Positions 46,137-56,702 are shown, counted from the first letter of the stretch. The stretch: DNA of 64,000 bases from Cellulomonas sp. (GCF_015234515.1 NZ_JADGMY010000021.1:62001-126000), one strand, 5' to 3'. A program made the numbers and translations. The notes: generated by a model from the sequence alone, not told the origin.

Positions 46137-47045
46137 GTGAACACGCCTCCCCCCACAGGTGACCAGCACGTGCTCCGGCACGCCGACCAGGTCGCCGTCG
46201 TCGCCTCCGTCGCCGCGAGCCTGCGCGAGTACCGCGTCGGTGACCGTGACGTCGTCCTGCCCTTCGCGGTCGACTCGATCGCGCCCGCGTTCTCCGGTGC
46301 GGTGTTGGCCCCCTGGCCCAACCGGCTGCGCGACGCGACCTACCGCTTCCGCGGCGTCACCTACGAGGTGCCGCTGACGGAGCACGAGCGCCTCACGGCG
46401 CTGCACGGCCTGGTGTCGTACGAGCGGTTCGCGGCCGTCGCCGTCGCGGACGACTCCGTGACGCTGCGCCACGACCTCGTGCCCGTCCCCGGGTACCCCT
46501 GGCCCCTGCGCCTCGACGTCACGTACGCGCTCGCGGACGACGGCCTGACCGTCACCGTGGAGGCGACCAACCTCGGGACGGACGTGGCCCCGTACGGCGT
46601 CGGGTTCCACCCGTGGCTCTCCCCCGGGCCCGGCCCCGTCGACGCGTGCACGCTGGAGCTCGACGCCGCGCGACGCGTCACCGTGGACGAGCGCCTGCTG
46701 CCCACCGGCACGCAGGCCGTCACCGGCAGCTTCGACCTGCGCGGCGGCCGTCCGCTCGCGGGCGTGACCCTGGACGACGCGTGGGTCGACGTGACGCCCG
46801 ACCAGGACGGCCTGACGTGGGCGCGGCTCACGGGAGCGGACGGCCGCACGGTCGCCGTGTGGGCCGACGCCACGCTGCCGGCGTGGCAGGTGTGCACGGG
46901 TGACGGGATCGCGGGCATCGAACGCCGCGGCGTGGCCGTCGAGCCCATGACGTGCGTCGCGGACGCCTTCCGCACGGGCGACCGCCTGGTCGAGATCGCG
47001 CCGGGCGCGTCCCACCGGGTGCGCTGGGGCATGGGCCTGCGCTGA
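46137..47045 (+). CDS. Aldose 1-epimerase family protein
   Basis: A 302-residue galactose-mutarotase-like beta-sandwich protein that would interconvert sugar anomers. FSGAVLAPWPNRLRDATYRFRG is the N-terminal substrate-binding block, HGLVSYERF has the first catalytic His, YGVGFHPWLSPG the second, and GIERRGVAVEPMTCVADAFRTGD contains the catalytic Glu. These features match the subgroup often annotated YihR/GalM-like. GTG 46137 follows a GGGAG placed very close, so the start could be slightly different. Convergent with the M15 peptidase gene, with a hairpin between. Confidence 0.92.
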   Translation: MNTPPPTGDQHVLRHADQVAVVASVAASLREYRVGDRDVVLPFAVDSIAPAFSGAVLAPWPNRLRDATYRFRGVTYEVPLTEHERLTALHGLVSYERFAAVAVADDSVTLRHDLVPVPGYPWPLRLDVTYALADDGLTVTVEATNLGTDVAPYGVGFHPWLSPGPGPVDACTLELDAARRVTVDERLLPTGTQAVTGSFDLRGGRPLAGVTLDDAWVDVTPDQDGLTWARLTGADGRTVAVWADATLPAWQVCTGDGIAGIERRGVAVEPMTCVADAFRTGDRLVEIAPGASHRVRWGMGLR

Positions 47046-47052
47046 GACCACC

Positions 47053-47085
47053 GACCGGCGGGCCCGCAGCGCGGGTCCGCCGGTC
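47053..47085. terminator. Bidirectional terminator between convergent genes
   Basis: A 15-bp inverted repeat (47053-47067 and 47071-47085) with one G-T pair and a 3-base loop AGC, filling the 42-bp gap between the epimerase and M15 genes. Confidence 0.75.
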
Positions 47086-47087
47086 CG

Positions 47088-47942
47088 TCAGCCGTAGAAC
47101 TCGCCGTCCGCCTTGACGCCCTTGGTGTACTCCCAGTGCCAGGGCTCGTAGGGCCCCGACCCGCCCCTGACCGCCCAGTTCGGCTGCTCCCAGCCGAAGG
47201 TCGGGCCGTTGTCGTTGAGCCACGTCCACCGGGCACCCGACGTCTCGATGGAGCAGAAGTCCATCGCCAGGCCCCAGCCGTGGTTGCTCTTGCCCGGGGT
47301 GGCGGCCAGGCCGCCCTTCTGCGCCTTGACGGACCGTTGCTGCGCGAGCGTCCGGTACCCCGAGACCACGCAGAGGTCGGTGCCGAAGCGCGCGACGTGC
47401 GCCTCGTTGAGCTCGGCCAGGGCGACGGCTGCGTCGGCGCGCATCTGGGTGCGGCCGTCCCACAGCGTGCACAGGTCCTTGGTCGCCAGCAGGCCGTTCT
47501 CACCTGCGGCGCGCACGGAGCCGTCACACCCGGGGAGTGCGGAACGCTCGGCGTCGCGGGAGACCTCCGCGAGTGCGCGCAGTCGCGACGCCCCGTCGGC
47601 GGAGACCAGCGGCGTCGGCGGCAGGTCGGACAGCGGGATCGCGGTGAGCGCGGTGACCGTCGAGGGCAGGCTCGGGTCGGGCTCCGGGACCCCGGCGACG
47701 ATCTCGCCGTCGGCCAGGCCCTGGGAGATCGGGACCACCACCGTCACGGCCACGAGTGCGGCCAGCACACCACCACGACCGAGCACCCGGGTGGACCGCC
47801 GGCGCTGCGCCTCGACCGCGACCGGCGGGCGCAGGCCCTCGGTGACGGGGGTGCCGGCGACGGGGACAGGGACGTCAGCGCCGGGGTGCGAACGCCGGTC
47901 CCGGCGCGCACGTGTCGTCGGCTCCGCTCGGTGGGATCCCAC
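47088..47942 (-). CDS. M15-family (VanY-like) D-alanyl-D-alanine carboxypeptidase, membrane-anchored
   Basis: A zinc peptidase that trims peptidoglycan stems. The 284 residues have a cytoplasmic Arg/Pro-rich start, one membrane helix (GGVLAALVAVTVVVPISQG, about 58-76), a linker, and a C-terminal M15B domain. Zinc motifs are SNHGWGLAMDF (SxHxxGxAxD, first His and Asp) and EPWHWEY (second His with catalytic Glu). VVSGYRTLAQQRSV is the usual preceding block. GTG 47942 has GGAGG four bases away. I looked for a c-di-AMP riboswitch in the 231-bp leader, since such enzymes are sometimes controlled that way, and saw no match. Confidence 0.93.
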   Translation of the reverse strand: MGSHRAEPTTRARRDRRSHPGADVPVPVAGTPVTEGLRPPVAVEAQRRRSTRVLGRGGVLAALVAVTVVVPISQGLADGEIVAGVPEPDPSLPSTVTALTAIPLSDLPPTPLVSADGASRLRALAEVSRDAERSALPGCDGSVRAAGENGLLATKDLCTLWDGRTQMRADAAVALAELNEAHVARFGTDLCVVSGYRTLAQQRSVKAQKGGLAATPGKSNHGWGLAMDFCSIETSGARWTWLNDNGPTFGWEQPNWAVRGGSGPYEPWHWEYTKGVKADGEFYG

Positions 47943-48174
47943 GACACCTCCGTCTCAGCTCGTCCCGCGTGACATCGGCCCCCCGATGCGGTCACGGAAC
48001 CATAACGGCCTCAGCCGTGGACTCCAAGACCCGAACAGGTCAGGGGCAGGTGGTAAGGCGTGCTCTCGACGCGACACGCCGAGCGACACGCCGCCTGTCC
48101 ACACTTCCTCCACGTGGCGGCCCACAACGCGGGGCCGCGCACAACCGTTCGGGATGCGCCCTGCACCCTCCCGG

Positions 48175-49218
48175 TCACCGCAGCTGGCCCCGTTGCATCG
48201 CGTCCCGCACCTCACCCACGAGCTCCTCGAGGATGTCCTCGAGGAAGACCACACCGGTGGTCCGGCCGTCCTCGTCGACGCGGGCGAGGTGCGAACCGGA
48301 CCGCTGCATCGCCTCGAGCGCGGTCTCGACCTCGTCCTGCGGCCGGACCACCGCGAGCGTGCGCACGCGCCACGAGGGCACCGGAAGGGCGCGCGACGCG
48401 TCGTCGGCGTAGAGGACGTCCTTGATGTGCAGGTAGCCCGTCGGCCGGCCGTCGCCGTCGACGACGACGAACCGGCTGAACCCGGTCCGCGCCACGAGGT
48501 GCTCGATGTCGTCCGGCGTGCTCGCGCCGTCGACCGTCACGAGGTCACCGACCGCGACCATGACCTCCGCCGCCGTGCGGTCCGAGAACTCGATCGCACC
48601 CGCGAGCAGGCCCTGCTCGTCGGCCAGGAGGCCCTCGGCCTGCGAGCGCTCCACGATCGACTGCACCTCCTCGGCCGTGAACGCCGAGGCGACCTCGTCC
48701 TGCGGCTCGACGCGGAACGCCCGCAGCACGTGGTTCGCGAGCCAGTTCAGCGCGACGATCACCGGCCGCAGGACACGCGCGACCCACACGAGGGGCGGCC
48801 CGAACAGCAGCACGGCACGGTCGGGCCCCGCCACGGCGAGGTTCTTGGGCACCATCTCGCCCAGGACGACGTGCAGGTAGACCACGACCAGCAGCGCGAC
48901 GACGAAGGCGATCGGGTGCGTGAACGCGTCGGGGACCCCCAGCGCGTGCAGCGGCGTCTCGATGAGGTGCGCGATCGCCGGCTCGGCGACCAGCCCGAGG
49001 CTCGTCGAGCACACCGTGATCCCGAGCTGGGCGGCCGCGAGCATGAGCGACACGTGCTCCATGGCCCACAGCACGGTGACCGCACGACGGTCGCCCGCCT
49101 CGGCCAGCGGCTCGACGGACGACCGGCGGGCGGACATGAGCGCGAACTCCGCGCCGACGAAGAACGCGTTGGCGGCGAGCAGGACGACGGCCAGGACGAG
49201 GGCGACGGTGCTGTCCAT
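48175..49218 (-). CDS. CNNM/CorC-family transporter-like protein with CBS domains (second copy)
   Basis: A 347-residue hemolysin-family membrane protein: DUF21 transmembrane domain (MDSTVALVLAVVLLAANAFFVGAEFALMSARRSSVEPLAEAGDRR ... VVLGEMVPKNLAVAGPDRAVLL) and a cytoplasmic CBS pair (VMVAVGDLVTVDGASTPDDI ... HLARVDEDGRTTGVVFLEDILEELVGEV). Such proteins are linked to Mg2+ or Co2+ efflux. This copy ends after the CBS pair, without the C-terminal CorC/HlyC domain found in its neighbour. ATG 49218 overlaps the upstream stop by one base (TGATG), with GGAGGTGAGGAG before it. A weak hairpin (48117-48138) lies downstream. Confidence 0.9.
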   Translation of the reverse strand: MDSTVALVLAVVLLAANAFFVGAEFALMSARRSSVEPLAEAGDRRAVTVLWAMEHVSLMLAAAQLGITVCSTSLGLVAEPAIAHLIETPLHALGVPDAFTHPIAFVVALLVVVYLHVVLGEMVPKNLAVAGPDRAVLLFGPPLVWVARVLRPVIVALNWLANHVLRAFRVEPQDEVASAFTAEEVQSIVERSQAEGLLADEQGLLAGAIEFSDRTAAEVMVAVGDLVTVDGASTPDDIEHLVARTGFSRFVVVDGDGRPTGYLHIKDVLYADDASRALPVPSWRVRTLAVVRPQDEVETALEAMQRSGSHLARVDEDGRTTGVVFLEDILEELVGEVRDAMQRGQLR

Positions 49219-50534
49219 CACTCCTCACCTCCCTCGTCGTGCAGCTCGCTGACGCGCACGCGCTCGACCCGGCGGCCGTCCATCCGCTCGACGCGCAGGA
49301 GGACACGGCCCTCGACGACCTCGTCGCCGTCCACCGGCACGCGACCGAGCCGCGCCATGAGCAGACCCCCGAGGGTCTCCCACGGGCCGTCGTCGGGGAC
49401 GCGCAGCGCGGTCGCCTCGTGCAGCTCGTCGGGGCGGACCACACCGGGCAGCACCCACGAGCCGTCCGCCTGCCGGGCGAGCTGCCCGCGCGAGCGGTCG
49501 TGCTCGTCGGCCACCTCCCCCACGAGCTCCTCGACGACGTCCTCGAGCGTGACGGCACCCGAGGTGCCGCCGTACTCGTCGACGACGACCGCCATCTGCA
49601 GGCCCTGCGCCCGCAGGTCGACGAGGAGCGGGCCGAGACCGACCGTCTCGGGGACGCGCGGGGCGTCCACCATCAGGGCGGCGGCGGGCACGTCGGCACG
49701 ACGCTCGTACGGCACGGCCATGGCCTTGCGCAGGTGGACGAACCCCACGACGTCGTCGACGGAGTCGCCGATCACGGGGAACCGCGAGTGACCCGTCTGG
49801 CGTGCCAGCGCCATGACGTCGGCCGCGGAGTCGTCACGACGCACGACGACCAGGCGGGTGCGGTCGGTCATCACGTCGACGGCCGTGAGGGTGGAGAAGT
49901 CGATCGAGTTGGTCAGCAGCGTCGCGGTGGCCTGGTCGAGCGTGCCCTGAGCGGCGGAGCGGCGCACGAGGGACGCCAGCTCGGCCGGCGAGCGCGCGCC
50001 GGAGAGCTCCTCGCGCGGCTCGACGCCGACCCGCCGCAGCAGCGAGTTGGCGGTGCCGTTGGTCACCGAGATCACGGGCCGCAGCGCCGTGGTGAACCCG
50101 AGCTGCAGCGGGGCGACGAGCCGTGCGGTGCCCAGCGGGCGGGCGATCGCGAAGTTCTTGGGCACCAGCTCGCCGAAGAGCATGGAGAAGCCGTTGACCA
50201 GCACGAGCGCGAGCACCGCCGCGATCGCCCCCGCCAGCGCGCGGTTGGCGCCCGACGCGTCGAGCGGCACGCCCAGCAGGCGGACGACGGCGGGCTGGGT
50301 CGTGTAGCCCAGCAGCACGGTGGTGACGGTGATCCCGACCTGCGCGCCCGACAGCTGGGTGGACAGCCGGCGCAGCGCGCGCAGCACCGAGCCGCCACGG
50401 GCGTCGTCCGGGGCGGTCTGCCGCTCGACGAGACCGGGGTCGAGCGTGACCAGGGCGAACTCGGCGGCGACGAAGACCGCCGTGCCTGCCGTGAGCAGCA
50501 CGCCCAGACCGACGAGCAGCCAGTCGGTCAGCAC
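49218..50534 (-). CDS. CNNM/CorC-family transporter-like protein with CBS and CorC domains (first copy)
   Basis: A 438-residue hemolysin-family protein: DUF21 domain with four membrane segments (LTDWLLVGLGVLLTAGTAVFVAAEFALVTLD ... NGFSMLFGELVPKNFAIARPLGTARL), two CBS motifs (VMTDRTRLVVVRRDDSAADV and MAVVVDEYGGTSGAVTLEDVVEELVGEV), then the CorC/HlyC accessory domain (SWVLPGVVRPDELHEATALR ... VDGDEVVEGRVLLRVERMDGRRVERVRVSE). Probably a divalent-cation efflux or regulatory protein. GTG 50534 is the best start before the first helix, although its Shine-Dalgarno is weak; the frame to 50885 is a shadow. The second copy overlaps it, so the pair is co-translated and may form a heterodimer. Confidence 0.9.
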   Translation of the reverse strand: MLTDWLLVGLGVLLTAGTAVFVAAEFALVTLDPGLVERQTAPDDARGGSVLRALRRLSTQLSGAQVGITVTTVLLGYTTQPAVVRLLGVPLDASGANRALAGAIAAVLALVLVNGFSMLFGELVPKNFAIARPLGTARLVAPLQLGFTTALRPVISVTNGTANSLLRRVGVEPREELSGARSPAELASLVRRSAAQGTLDQATATLLTNSIDFSTLTAVDVMTDRTRLVVVRRDDSAADVMALARQTGHSRFPVIGDSVDDVVGFVHLRKAMAVPYERRADVPAAALMVDAPRVPETVGLGPLLVDLRAQGLQMAVVVDEYGGTSGAVTLEDVVEELVGEVADEHDRSRGQLARQADGSWVLPGVVRPDELHEATALRVPDDGPWETLGGLLMARLGRVPVDGDEVVEGRVLLRVERMDGRRVERVRVSELHDEGGEE

Positions 50535-50793
50535 GTGGGCACCCTGACCGGGACCCGGGCGGCACGGTGTGCCTCCGGTGCAGCGGAGGAGGACGGGGGT
50601 GGGCCGGCGGTCTCGCGTCCTGGGAGGACGGGCCCTGCTCCGAGGCGCGCACGCGCGGTGCGGCGGGAGCGGGACGGGACGCGATGCCGGCAGCGACTTG
50701 AGCTGCTCATGGTGGGCACATCCTACGGACAGACCGCCGACGTGCCGAGTCCTCACCGGGACTGCTGACGGGTCCGTGTGCCACGCTGACCCC

Positions 50794-51555
50794 ATGGTCA
50801 CCACCGTGTCGCGCCCGGGTGTCACCACCGTCCTCGTCGTGGAGGACGAGCCCGCCATCGCCCAGGCCATCGTGCACCGGCTCACAGCCGAGGGCTGGGC
50901 GGTCGAGGCCGTCGGCGACGGTCACGCGGGCGTCGCCGCCGCGAGCCGCCTGCAGCCGGACGTCGTGGTGCTGGACGTCATGCTGCCGGGGATCGACGGC
51001 CTGGAGGTCTGCCGTCAGATCCAGGCCGAACGCCCTGTGCCCGTCCTCATGCTGACCGCGCGGGACGACGAGACGGACATGCTCGTCGGCCTCGGCGTCG
51101 GCGCCGACGACTACATGACCAAGCCGTTCTCGATGCGCGAGCTCGTGGCCCGCACGAAGGTGCTGCTGCGCCGCACCGAGCGCGCGGCACGCGCCGCCGA
51201 GCTGGCCACCGTCCAGCAGCCCGAGCCGCCCCTGGTGGTCGGCGACGTGACGATCGACAGCGCGCAGCGACGCGTCCAGCGGGCGGGTACCGAGGTGCAC
51301 CTGACGCCGACGGAGTTCGACCTGCTGCTGACGCTCGCGTCGTCCCCGCGCACCGTCCTGACCCGCGAGCGGCTGCTCGCCGACGTGTGGGACTGGGTCG
51401 ACGCGAGCGGCACGCGCACCGTCGACTCCCACATCAAGGCGCTGCGCCGCAAGCTCGGGCCGGACCTGATCCGCACGGTCCACGGGGTCGGCTACGCGTA
51501 CGAGCCGGCCGGGGACGCACCGGACGAGGCGGACGAGGCGGACGAGGGCCTGTGA
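50794..51555 (+). CDS. OmpR/PhoB-family response regulator
   Basis: A 253-residue regulator. The receiver domain (about 13-125) has the acidic pair in VVEDEPA, the phosphorylated Asp in VVVLDVMLPGIDG, Thr in LMLTARDDE and Lys in MTKPFS. The winged-helix domain follows (VHLTPTEFDLLLTLASSPRTVLTRERLLADVWDW ... RTVDSHIKALRRKLGPDLIRTVHGVGYAYEP). A short acidic tail (DEADEADEGL) ends it. ATG 50794 lacks a good ribosome-binding site; GTG 50806 is possible. The kinase gene overlaps its stop (GTGA). The stimulus is unknown. Confidence 0.93.
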   Translation: MVTTVSRPGVTTVLVVEDEPAIAQAIVHRLTAEGWAVEAVGDGHAGVAAASRLQPDVVVLDVMLPGIDGLEVCRQIQAERPVPVLMLTARDDETDMLVGLGVGADDYMTKPFSMRELVARTKVLLRRTERAARAAELATVQQPEPPLVVGDVTIDSAQRRVQRAGTEVHLTPTEFDLLLTLASSPRTVLTRERLLADVWDWVDASGTRTVDSHIKALRRKLGPDLIRTVHGVGYAYEPAGDAPDEADEADEGL

Positions 51556-52640
51556 CCTCTCCTCAGGAACCGCACGCCCGGCACGCACGCGGCGACGCCG
51601 ACCGCTGGCGCCTGCCGGACGTACGGCCGCTCGACCCCCTGCGCAGCATCAAGATGAAGCTGGGGGTCCTGGTCGCCGCGACGGTCACGCTCGCCGCGTT
51701 CGTGATCTGGGTGGGCTACGGGCAGGCGCTGGGGCCGAGCCGCACGCTGCCGCTCGCCATCGCGCTGTCCCTCATCGCCACCCAGATCCTCGCGCGCGGC
51801 ATGACGTCCCCGCTGCGCGAGATGACGGAGGCCGCGCGTGCGATGGCCGGCGGCGACTACAGCCGGCGGGTGCGCTCGACCAGCCGCGACGAGGTCGGTC
51901 AGCTCGCCGAGGCGTTCAACACGATGGCCGACGACCTCCAGCAGCTCGACACGTTCCGCCGCGAGCTCGTCGCGAACGTCTCGCACGAGCTGCGGACGCC
52001 CGTGACGGCGCTGCAGGCCCAGCTGGAGAACATGGTCGACGGTGTCAGCGAGCCCGACCCCGCGACCCTCGCGGTCGCGCTCGCGCAGACCGAGCGGCTC
52101 TCGCGCCTGGTGTCCTCGCTGCTCGACCTGTCACGCGTCGAGGCGGGCGCGATGGCGCTGCGGATCGAGGAGGTGCACGTCGGTGACCTGCTGCGGCAGG
52201 CCGCCGACGAGGCGACGCTGGTCGGTGCCGACAAGCGGCTGCGGTTCACGGTCGACGTCGAACCGGCCGACCTCACGGTGCCGGCCGACCCGGAGCGGCT
52301 GCACCAGGTGATCGCGAACCTCCTGCAGAACGCCGCACGGCACTCACCCGCGGACGACGAGGTGCGCGTCGTCGCCCGCCGCGACGGGGCCGACGTGCGG
52401 ATCGACGTCGTGGACCACGGCCCGGGCATCGCCCGCGACCAGCGCGCGCACGTGTTCGAGCGCTTCGTGCGCGGCAACACGCCCGCGCTCACCGGCCAGG
52501 GCTCCACAGGGGGCACCGGGCTCGGTCTGGCGATCGTCCGGTGGGCCGTCGAGCTGCACGGCGGGTCGGTCGTCGTCGCGGACTCCGCGTCGGGCTGCAC
52601 GATGCGGGTGCGGCTGCCCGCCGCACGGCCCCCGGGGTGA
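51552..52640 (+). CDS. Sensor histidine kinase
   Basis: A 362-residue kinase. A basic start leads to two closely spaced helices (MKLGVLVAATVTLAAFVIWV, LPLAIALSLIATQILA) with almost no extracytoplasmic loop, then a HAMP domain (MTSPLREMTEAARAMAGGDY), the dimerisation/His box (ELVANVSHELRTPVTALQAQ, phosphoacceptor His) and an ATPase domain with N box NLLQNAARHSPAD, G1 VDHGPGIA and G2 GGTGLGLAIV. The tiny sensor loop (about GYGQALGPSRT) suggests sensing in the membrane or through partners. GTG 51552 overlaps the response-regulator stop. It is cognate to that regulator. Confidence 0.93.
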   Translation: MTSPQEPHARHARGDADRWRLPDVRPLDPLRSIKMKLGVLVAATVTLAAFVIWVGYGQALGPSRTLPLAIALSLIATQILARGMTSPLREMTEAARAMAGGDYSRRVRSTSRDEVGQLAEAFNTMADDLQQLDTFRRELVANVSHELRTPVTALQAQLENMVDGVSEPDPATLAVALAQTERLSRLVSSLLDLSRVEAGAMALRIEEVHVGDLLRQAADEATLVGADKRLRFTVDVEPADLTVPADPERLHQVIANLLQNAARHSPADDEVRVVARRDGADVRIDVVDHGPGIARDQRAHVFERFVRGNTPALTGQGSTGGTGLGLAIVRWAVELHGGSVVVADSASGCTMRVRLPAARPPG

Positions 52641-52883
52641 CGGCTCACCCGCGGTGGCGTCCCACGCCGCTGGCCTGCCGCGGACCCGGCCTTGAGCCGC
52701 GTCCCAGACCCGCTTTAGCGGCTGTTGACCCCCGCACGCGGACGGGGTGAAGAGGCTGCACAGATCACGACCGACGCGGCTGCGCAAGGGGCCTGGGGCC
52801 TCCCGCAGCACGTAGTGTTGTCATCAACAGAACTGGCGATGGCGCGGTCCGTGAGCCGCGCACCGGAAGTGGGCGATCCCAGC

Positions 52884-55800
52884 GTGACGCAGAACGCGCA
52901 GTCAGACTCCACCCGTGCCGACTTCGGTGCGAACGAGTGGCTGGTCGACGAGCTGTACGAGCAGTACCAGAAGGACCGCAACGCGGTGGACCCCGCCTGG
53001 TGGGACTTCTTCGAGGGCTACAAGCCCGAGACGACGGGTGCTGCGACCAACGGTGACGTCGCCAGGTCCGCACCGCCGGGGCCAGCGGCCCCTCCAGCCG
53101 CGCCGACCGCCCCTGCGCCCTCGGGCAGCGCACCCGCGCCGGACGCCGCGCCCCGGGCCGACACGGCCGCGGCACCGGTCGTCGAGGTGACGCCCTCGCC
53201 GGTGGCCACCGCCCAGCCCGCCACCGCGCCGTACGCCGAGGTCGCGACGCGTCGCACCGACGCACCCGACGTCCTGCCGGTCGACGACGTGCAGAAGCTG
53301 CGCGGGCCCGCTGCACGCGTCGTCACCAACATGGAGTCGTCGCTCGAGGTGCCGACCGCCACGTCGGTGCGCGCCGTGCCGGCCAAGCTCATGGTCGACA
53401 ACCGCATCGTCGTGAACAACCACCTGGCCCGCGGTCGTGGCGGCAAGGTGTCCTTCACGCACCTCATCGGCTTCGCGCTGGTCGAGGCGGTGCGCGAGAT
53501 GCCCGCCATGAACTCCTCGTACACGCTCGTGGACGGCAAGCCGGGCGTGCTCGCGCCCGCCCACGTCAACCTCGGCCTGGCGATCGACCTGGCCAAGCCC
53601 GACGGCACCCGCCAGCTCCTCGTGCCGTCGATCAAGAAGGCGGACACGCTCGACTTCGCGCAGTTCTGGAACGCGTACGAGGACGTCGTGCGCCGCGCCC
53701 GCAACAACAAGCTGACGGTCGAGGACTTCGCCGGGACGACGATCTCGCTGACCAACCCCGGCACGATCGGCACGGTCCACTCCGTGCCGCGCCTCATGCA
53801 GAGTCAGGGCACGATCGTCGGCGTCGGCGCGATGGACTACCCGGCCGAGTTCGCGGGGACGTCGGACGAGCAGCTCAACCGCATGGGCGTCTCGAAGGTC
53901 CTGACGGTCACCTCGACGTACGACCACCGGATCATCCAGGGCGCGCAGTCGGGTGACTTCCTGCGCATCCTCGCGCGCAAGCTCATGGGCGAGGACGGGT
54001 TCTACGACCGCGTCTTCGCCTCGCTGCGCGTCCCGTACGAGCCCGTGCGCTGGGTCCGTGACGCGAACCACGACCCGGACGCCGAGGCGATCAAGCCCGC
54101 GCGCATCGCCGAGCTCATCCACGCGTACCGCTCGCGCGGGCACCTCATGGCCGAGACCGACCCGCTGGCCTACCGCCAGCGCAAGCACCCGGACCTCGAC
54201 GTGCAGAACCACGGCCTGACGCTGTGGGACCTGGACCGCACGTTCCCGACCGGGGGCTTCACCGGCAAGACCCGCGCGACCCTGCGTGAGGTCCTCGGGC
54301 TGCTGCGCGACTCGTACTGCCGCACGGTGGGCGCCGAGTACATGCACCTGCAGGACCCGCGCCAGCGCCGCTGGCTGCAGGAGCGCCTCGAGTCCGGGTA
54401 CGCCCGCACCCCGCGTGAGGACCAGCTCCGGATCCTGCGTCGCCTCAACGCGGCCGAGGCGTTCGAGACCTTCCTGCAGACCAAGTTCGTCGGCCAGAAG
54501 CGGTTCTCGCTCGAGGGTGGCGAGTCCCTCATCCCGCTGCTCGACGCGATCCTGTCGAAGGCCGCCAACGGCGGTCTCGACGAGGTCGGCATCGGCATGG
54601 CGCACCGCGGCCGCCTCAACGTCCTGGCGAACATCGCCGGCAAGTCGTACGGGCAGATCTTCAGCGAGTTCGAGGGCAACCAGGACCCGAAGTCGGTCCA
54701 GGGCTCGGGCGACGTCAAGTACCACCTCGGCACGGAGGGCGTCTTCACGGCGGAGTCCGGTGCGACGACCGACGTGTACCTCGCGGCGAACCCGTCGCAC
54801 CTCGAGGCCGTCGACCCGGTCCTCGAGGGCATCGTCCGTGCCAAGCAGGACCTCATCGACCTCGGCGGCGACGGGTTCTCCGTGCTGCCGATCCTCATCC
54901 ACGGCGACGCCGCGTTCGCGGGCCAGGGCGTCGTGTTCGAGACGCTGAACCTGTCCCAGCTGCGCGGCTACCGCACGGGCGGCACGATCCACGTGATCGT
55001 CAACAACCAGGTCGGGTTCACCACGGGCCCGTCGTCGTCGCGCTCGTCGCACTACGCGACGGACGTGGCCAAGGGCCTGCAGGTCCCGATCTTCCACGTC
55101 AACGGGGACGACCCCGAGGCCGTGGTCCGCGTCGCCGAGCTCGCGTTCGAGTACCGCGAGCAGTTCGACCGCGACGTCATCATCGACCTGGTCTGCTACC
55201 GCCGCCGCGGCCACAACGAGGGTGACGACCCCTCGATGACGCAGCCGCTGATGTACAACCTCATCGAGGCCAAGCGGTCGGTGCGCAAGATCTACACCGA
55301 GACGCTCGTGGCCCGCGGCGACATCACGATCGAGGAGGCCGAGCAGGCCCTGCGCGACTACCAGTCGCAGCTCGAGCGGGTGTTCAGCGAGACGCGCGAG
55401 GACGGCTGGACGCTCCCGCCGGCCGACGTCGACACGGTGGCGGGTCTGGAGCGCCCGGAGTCGCAGCAGGAGGACGCCGGCGTCATGGTCGGCTGGCAGA
55501 CCGCCGTGCCCGCGTCGGTCCTGCACCGCATCGGCCAGGCCCACGTCAGCCCGCCCGAGGGCTTCACGGTCCACCCGAAGCTCGCCCAGCTCCTGGAGAA
55601 GCGCGAGCGGATGAGCCGCGAGGGCGGCATCGACTGGGGCTACGGGGAGATCCTCGCGTTCGGCTCGCTCCTCATCGAGGGCACGCCCGTCCGGCTCGCC
55701 GGGCAGGACTCACGCCGCGGCACGTTCGTCCAGCGCCACGCCGTGCTCCACGACCGCGAGACCGGCGCCGAGTGGACCCCGCTGCTCTACCTCTCGGGCG

Positions 55801-56651
55801 ACCAGGCGAAGTTCTGGGCCTACGACTCCTCCCTCTCGGAGTACGCCGCGCTCGGCTTCGAGTACGGCTACTCGGTGGAGCGGCCGGACGCGCTGGTGCT
55901 GTGGGAGGCCCAGTTCGGCGACTTCGTCAACGGCGCGCAGACCGTCATCGACGAGTTCATCTCCTCCGCGCAGCAGAAGTGGGCGCAGCGCTCGTCGGTC
56001 GTGCTGCTCCTGCCGCACGGCTACGAGGGCCAGGGACCGGACCACTCGTCGGCCCGGATCGAGCGGTTCCTGCAGCTGGCGGCCGAGGACAACATGACGA
56101 TCGCGCAGCCGTCGACGCCCGCGTCGCACTTCCACCTGCTGCGTCGTCAGGCGTACCAGCGCCCGCGCCGTCCGCTCGTGGTGTTCACCCCGAAGTCGAT
56201 GCTGCGCCTCAAGGCCGCGACGTCCGACGTGCAGGACTTCACGTCCGGCACGTTCCGCACGGTGGTCGGCGACGACCTGGCCGCCGCCAAGGCGGACCAG
56301 GTGACGCGTGTGCTGCTGTGCTCGGGCAAGGTCTACTGGGACCTGCTCGCGCACCGGGTGTCCTCCGGGGACCAGCAGACCGCGATCGTGCGGTTCGAGC
56401 AGCTCTACCCGCTCGAGCCCGACGCGATCGCCGAGGTGCTCGCACCGTACGGCGACGCGGAGCTGGTGTGGGTGCAGGACGAGCCGCGCAACCAGGGGCC
56501 GTGGACCTTCATGTCCACGCACCTGCCGCAGATCGTCGGGCGCGACGTGCAGGTCGTCTCCCGCCCCGAGTCGGCCTCCCCGGCGGCCGGCTCGGCCAAG
56601 AAGCACGCGGCCGAGCAGAAGGCCCTGGTCGAGGCCTCGTTCGAGCGCTGA
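52884..56651 (+). CDS. kgd: Multifunctional 2-oxoglutarate dehydrogenase E1 / E2-like protein (KGD/SucA type)
   Basis: Central TCA-cycle enzyme. The 1255 residues combine an N-terminal E1 segment ([20 protein letters not shown]), a Pro/Ala linker, an E2-type acyltransferase domain ([20 protein letters not shown] ... [16 protein letters not shown]) and a full thiamine-diphosphate E1 module ([50 protein letters not shown]). This fusion is the actinobacterial KGD form and lacks a lipoyl domain. I prefer GTG 52884 because homologues begin just before FGxNEWLV and the codons between 52839 and 52884 have unusual A/T third positions; ATG 52839 is the alternative. Confidence 0.95.
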   Translation: MTQNAQSDSTRADFGANEWLVDELYEQYQKDRNAVDPAWWDFFEGYKPETTGAATNGDVARSAPPGPAAPPAAPTAPAPSGSAPAPDAAPRADTAAAPVVEVTPSPVATAQPATAPYAEVATRRTDAPDVLPVDDVQKLRGPAARVVTNMESSLEVPTATSVRAVPAKLMVDNRIVVNNHLARGRGGKVSFTHLIGFALVEAVREMPAMNSSYTLVDGKPGVLAPAHVNLGLAIDLAKPDGTRQLLVPSIKKADTLDFAQFWNAYEDVVRRARNNKLTVEDFAGTTISLTNPGTIGTVHSVPRLMQSQGTIVGVGAMDYPAEFAGTSDEQLNRMGVSKVLTVTSTYDHRIIQGAQSGDFLRILARKLMGEDGFYDRVFASLRVPYEPVRWVRDANHDPDAEAIKPARIAELIHAYRSRGHLMAETDPLAYRQRKHPDLDVQNHGLTLWDLDRTFPTGGFTGKTRATLREVLGLLRDSYCRTVGAEYMHLQDPRQRRWLQERLESGYARTPREDQLRILRRLNAAEAFETFLQTKFVGQKRFSLEGGESLIPLLDAILSKAANGGLDEVGIGMAHRGRLNVLANIAGKSYGQIFSEFEGNQDPKSVQGSGDVKYHLGTEGVFTAESGATTDVYLAANPSHLEAVDPVLEGIVRAKQDLIDLGGDGFSVLPILIHGDAAFAGQGVVFETLNLSQLRGYRTGGTIHVIVNNQVGFTTGPSSSRSSHYATDVAKGLQVPIFHVNGDDPEAVVRVAELAFEYREQFDRDVIIDLVCYRRRGHNEGDDPSMTQPLMYNLIEAKRSVRKIYTETLVARGDITIEEAEQALRDYQSQLERVFSETREDGWTLPPADVDTVAGLERPESQQEDAGVMVGWQTAVPASVLHRIGQAHVSPPEGFTVHPKLAQLLEKRERMSREGGIDWGYGEILAFGSLLIEGTPVRLAGQDSRRGTFVQRHAVLHDRETGAEWTPLLYLSGDQAKFWAYDSSLSEYAALGFEYGYSVERPDALVLWEAQFGDFVNGAQTVIDEFISSAQQKWAQRSSVVLLLPHGYEGQGPDHSSARIERFLQLAAEDNMTIAQPSTPASHFHLLRRQAYQRPRRPLVVFTPKSMLRLKAATSDVQDFTSGTFRTVVGDDLAAAKADQVTRVLLCSGKVYWDLLAHRVSSGDQQTAIVRFEQLYPLEPDAIAEVLAPYGDAELVWVQDEPRNQGPWTFMSTHLPQIVGRDVQVVSRPESASPAAGSAKKHAAEQKALVEASFER

Positions 56652-56659
56652 GCCACCGC

Positions 56660-56702
56660 GACGGGCCGGCCGACTCCCGCGAGGGAGACCGGCCGGCCCG
56701 TC
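56660..56702. terminator. Bidirectional terminator downstream of kgd
   Basis: A perfect 13-bp inverted repeat, GACGGGCCGGCCG (56660-56672) and its complement (56690-56702), with an inner CTCCC/GGGAG stem in the loop. It lies between the convergent kgd and GlxA-type genes. Confidence 0.8.

Noticed and set aside
47943..48174. Possible c-di-AMP (ydaO) riboswitch upstream of the M15 peptidase gene
   Set aside because: Some hairpins are present, but I could not find the conserved ydaO core segments.
52902..55574. 890-codon minus-strand ORF opposite kgd
   Set aside because: Another antisense shadow; the plus strand has a complete, conserved KGD protein.
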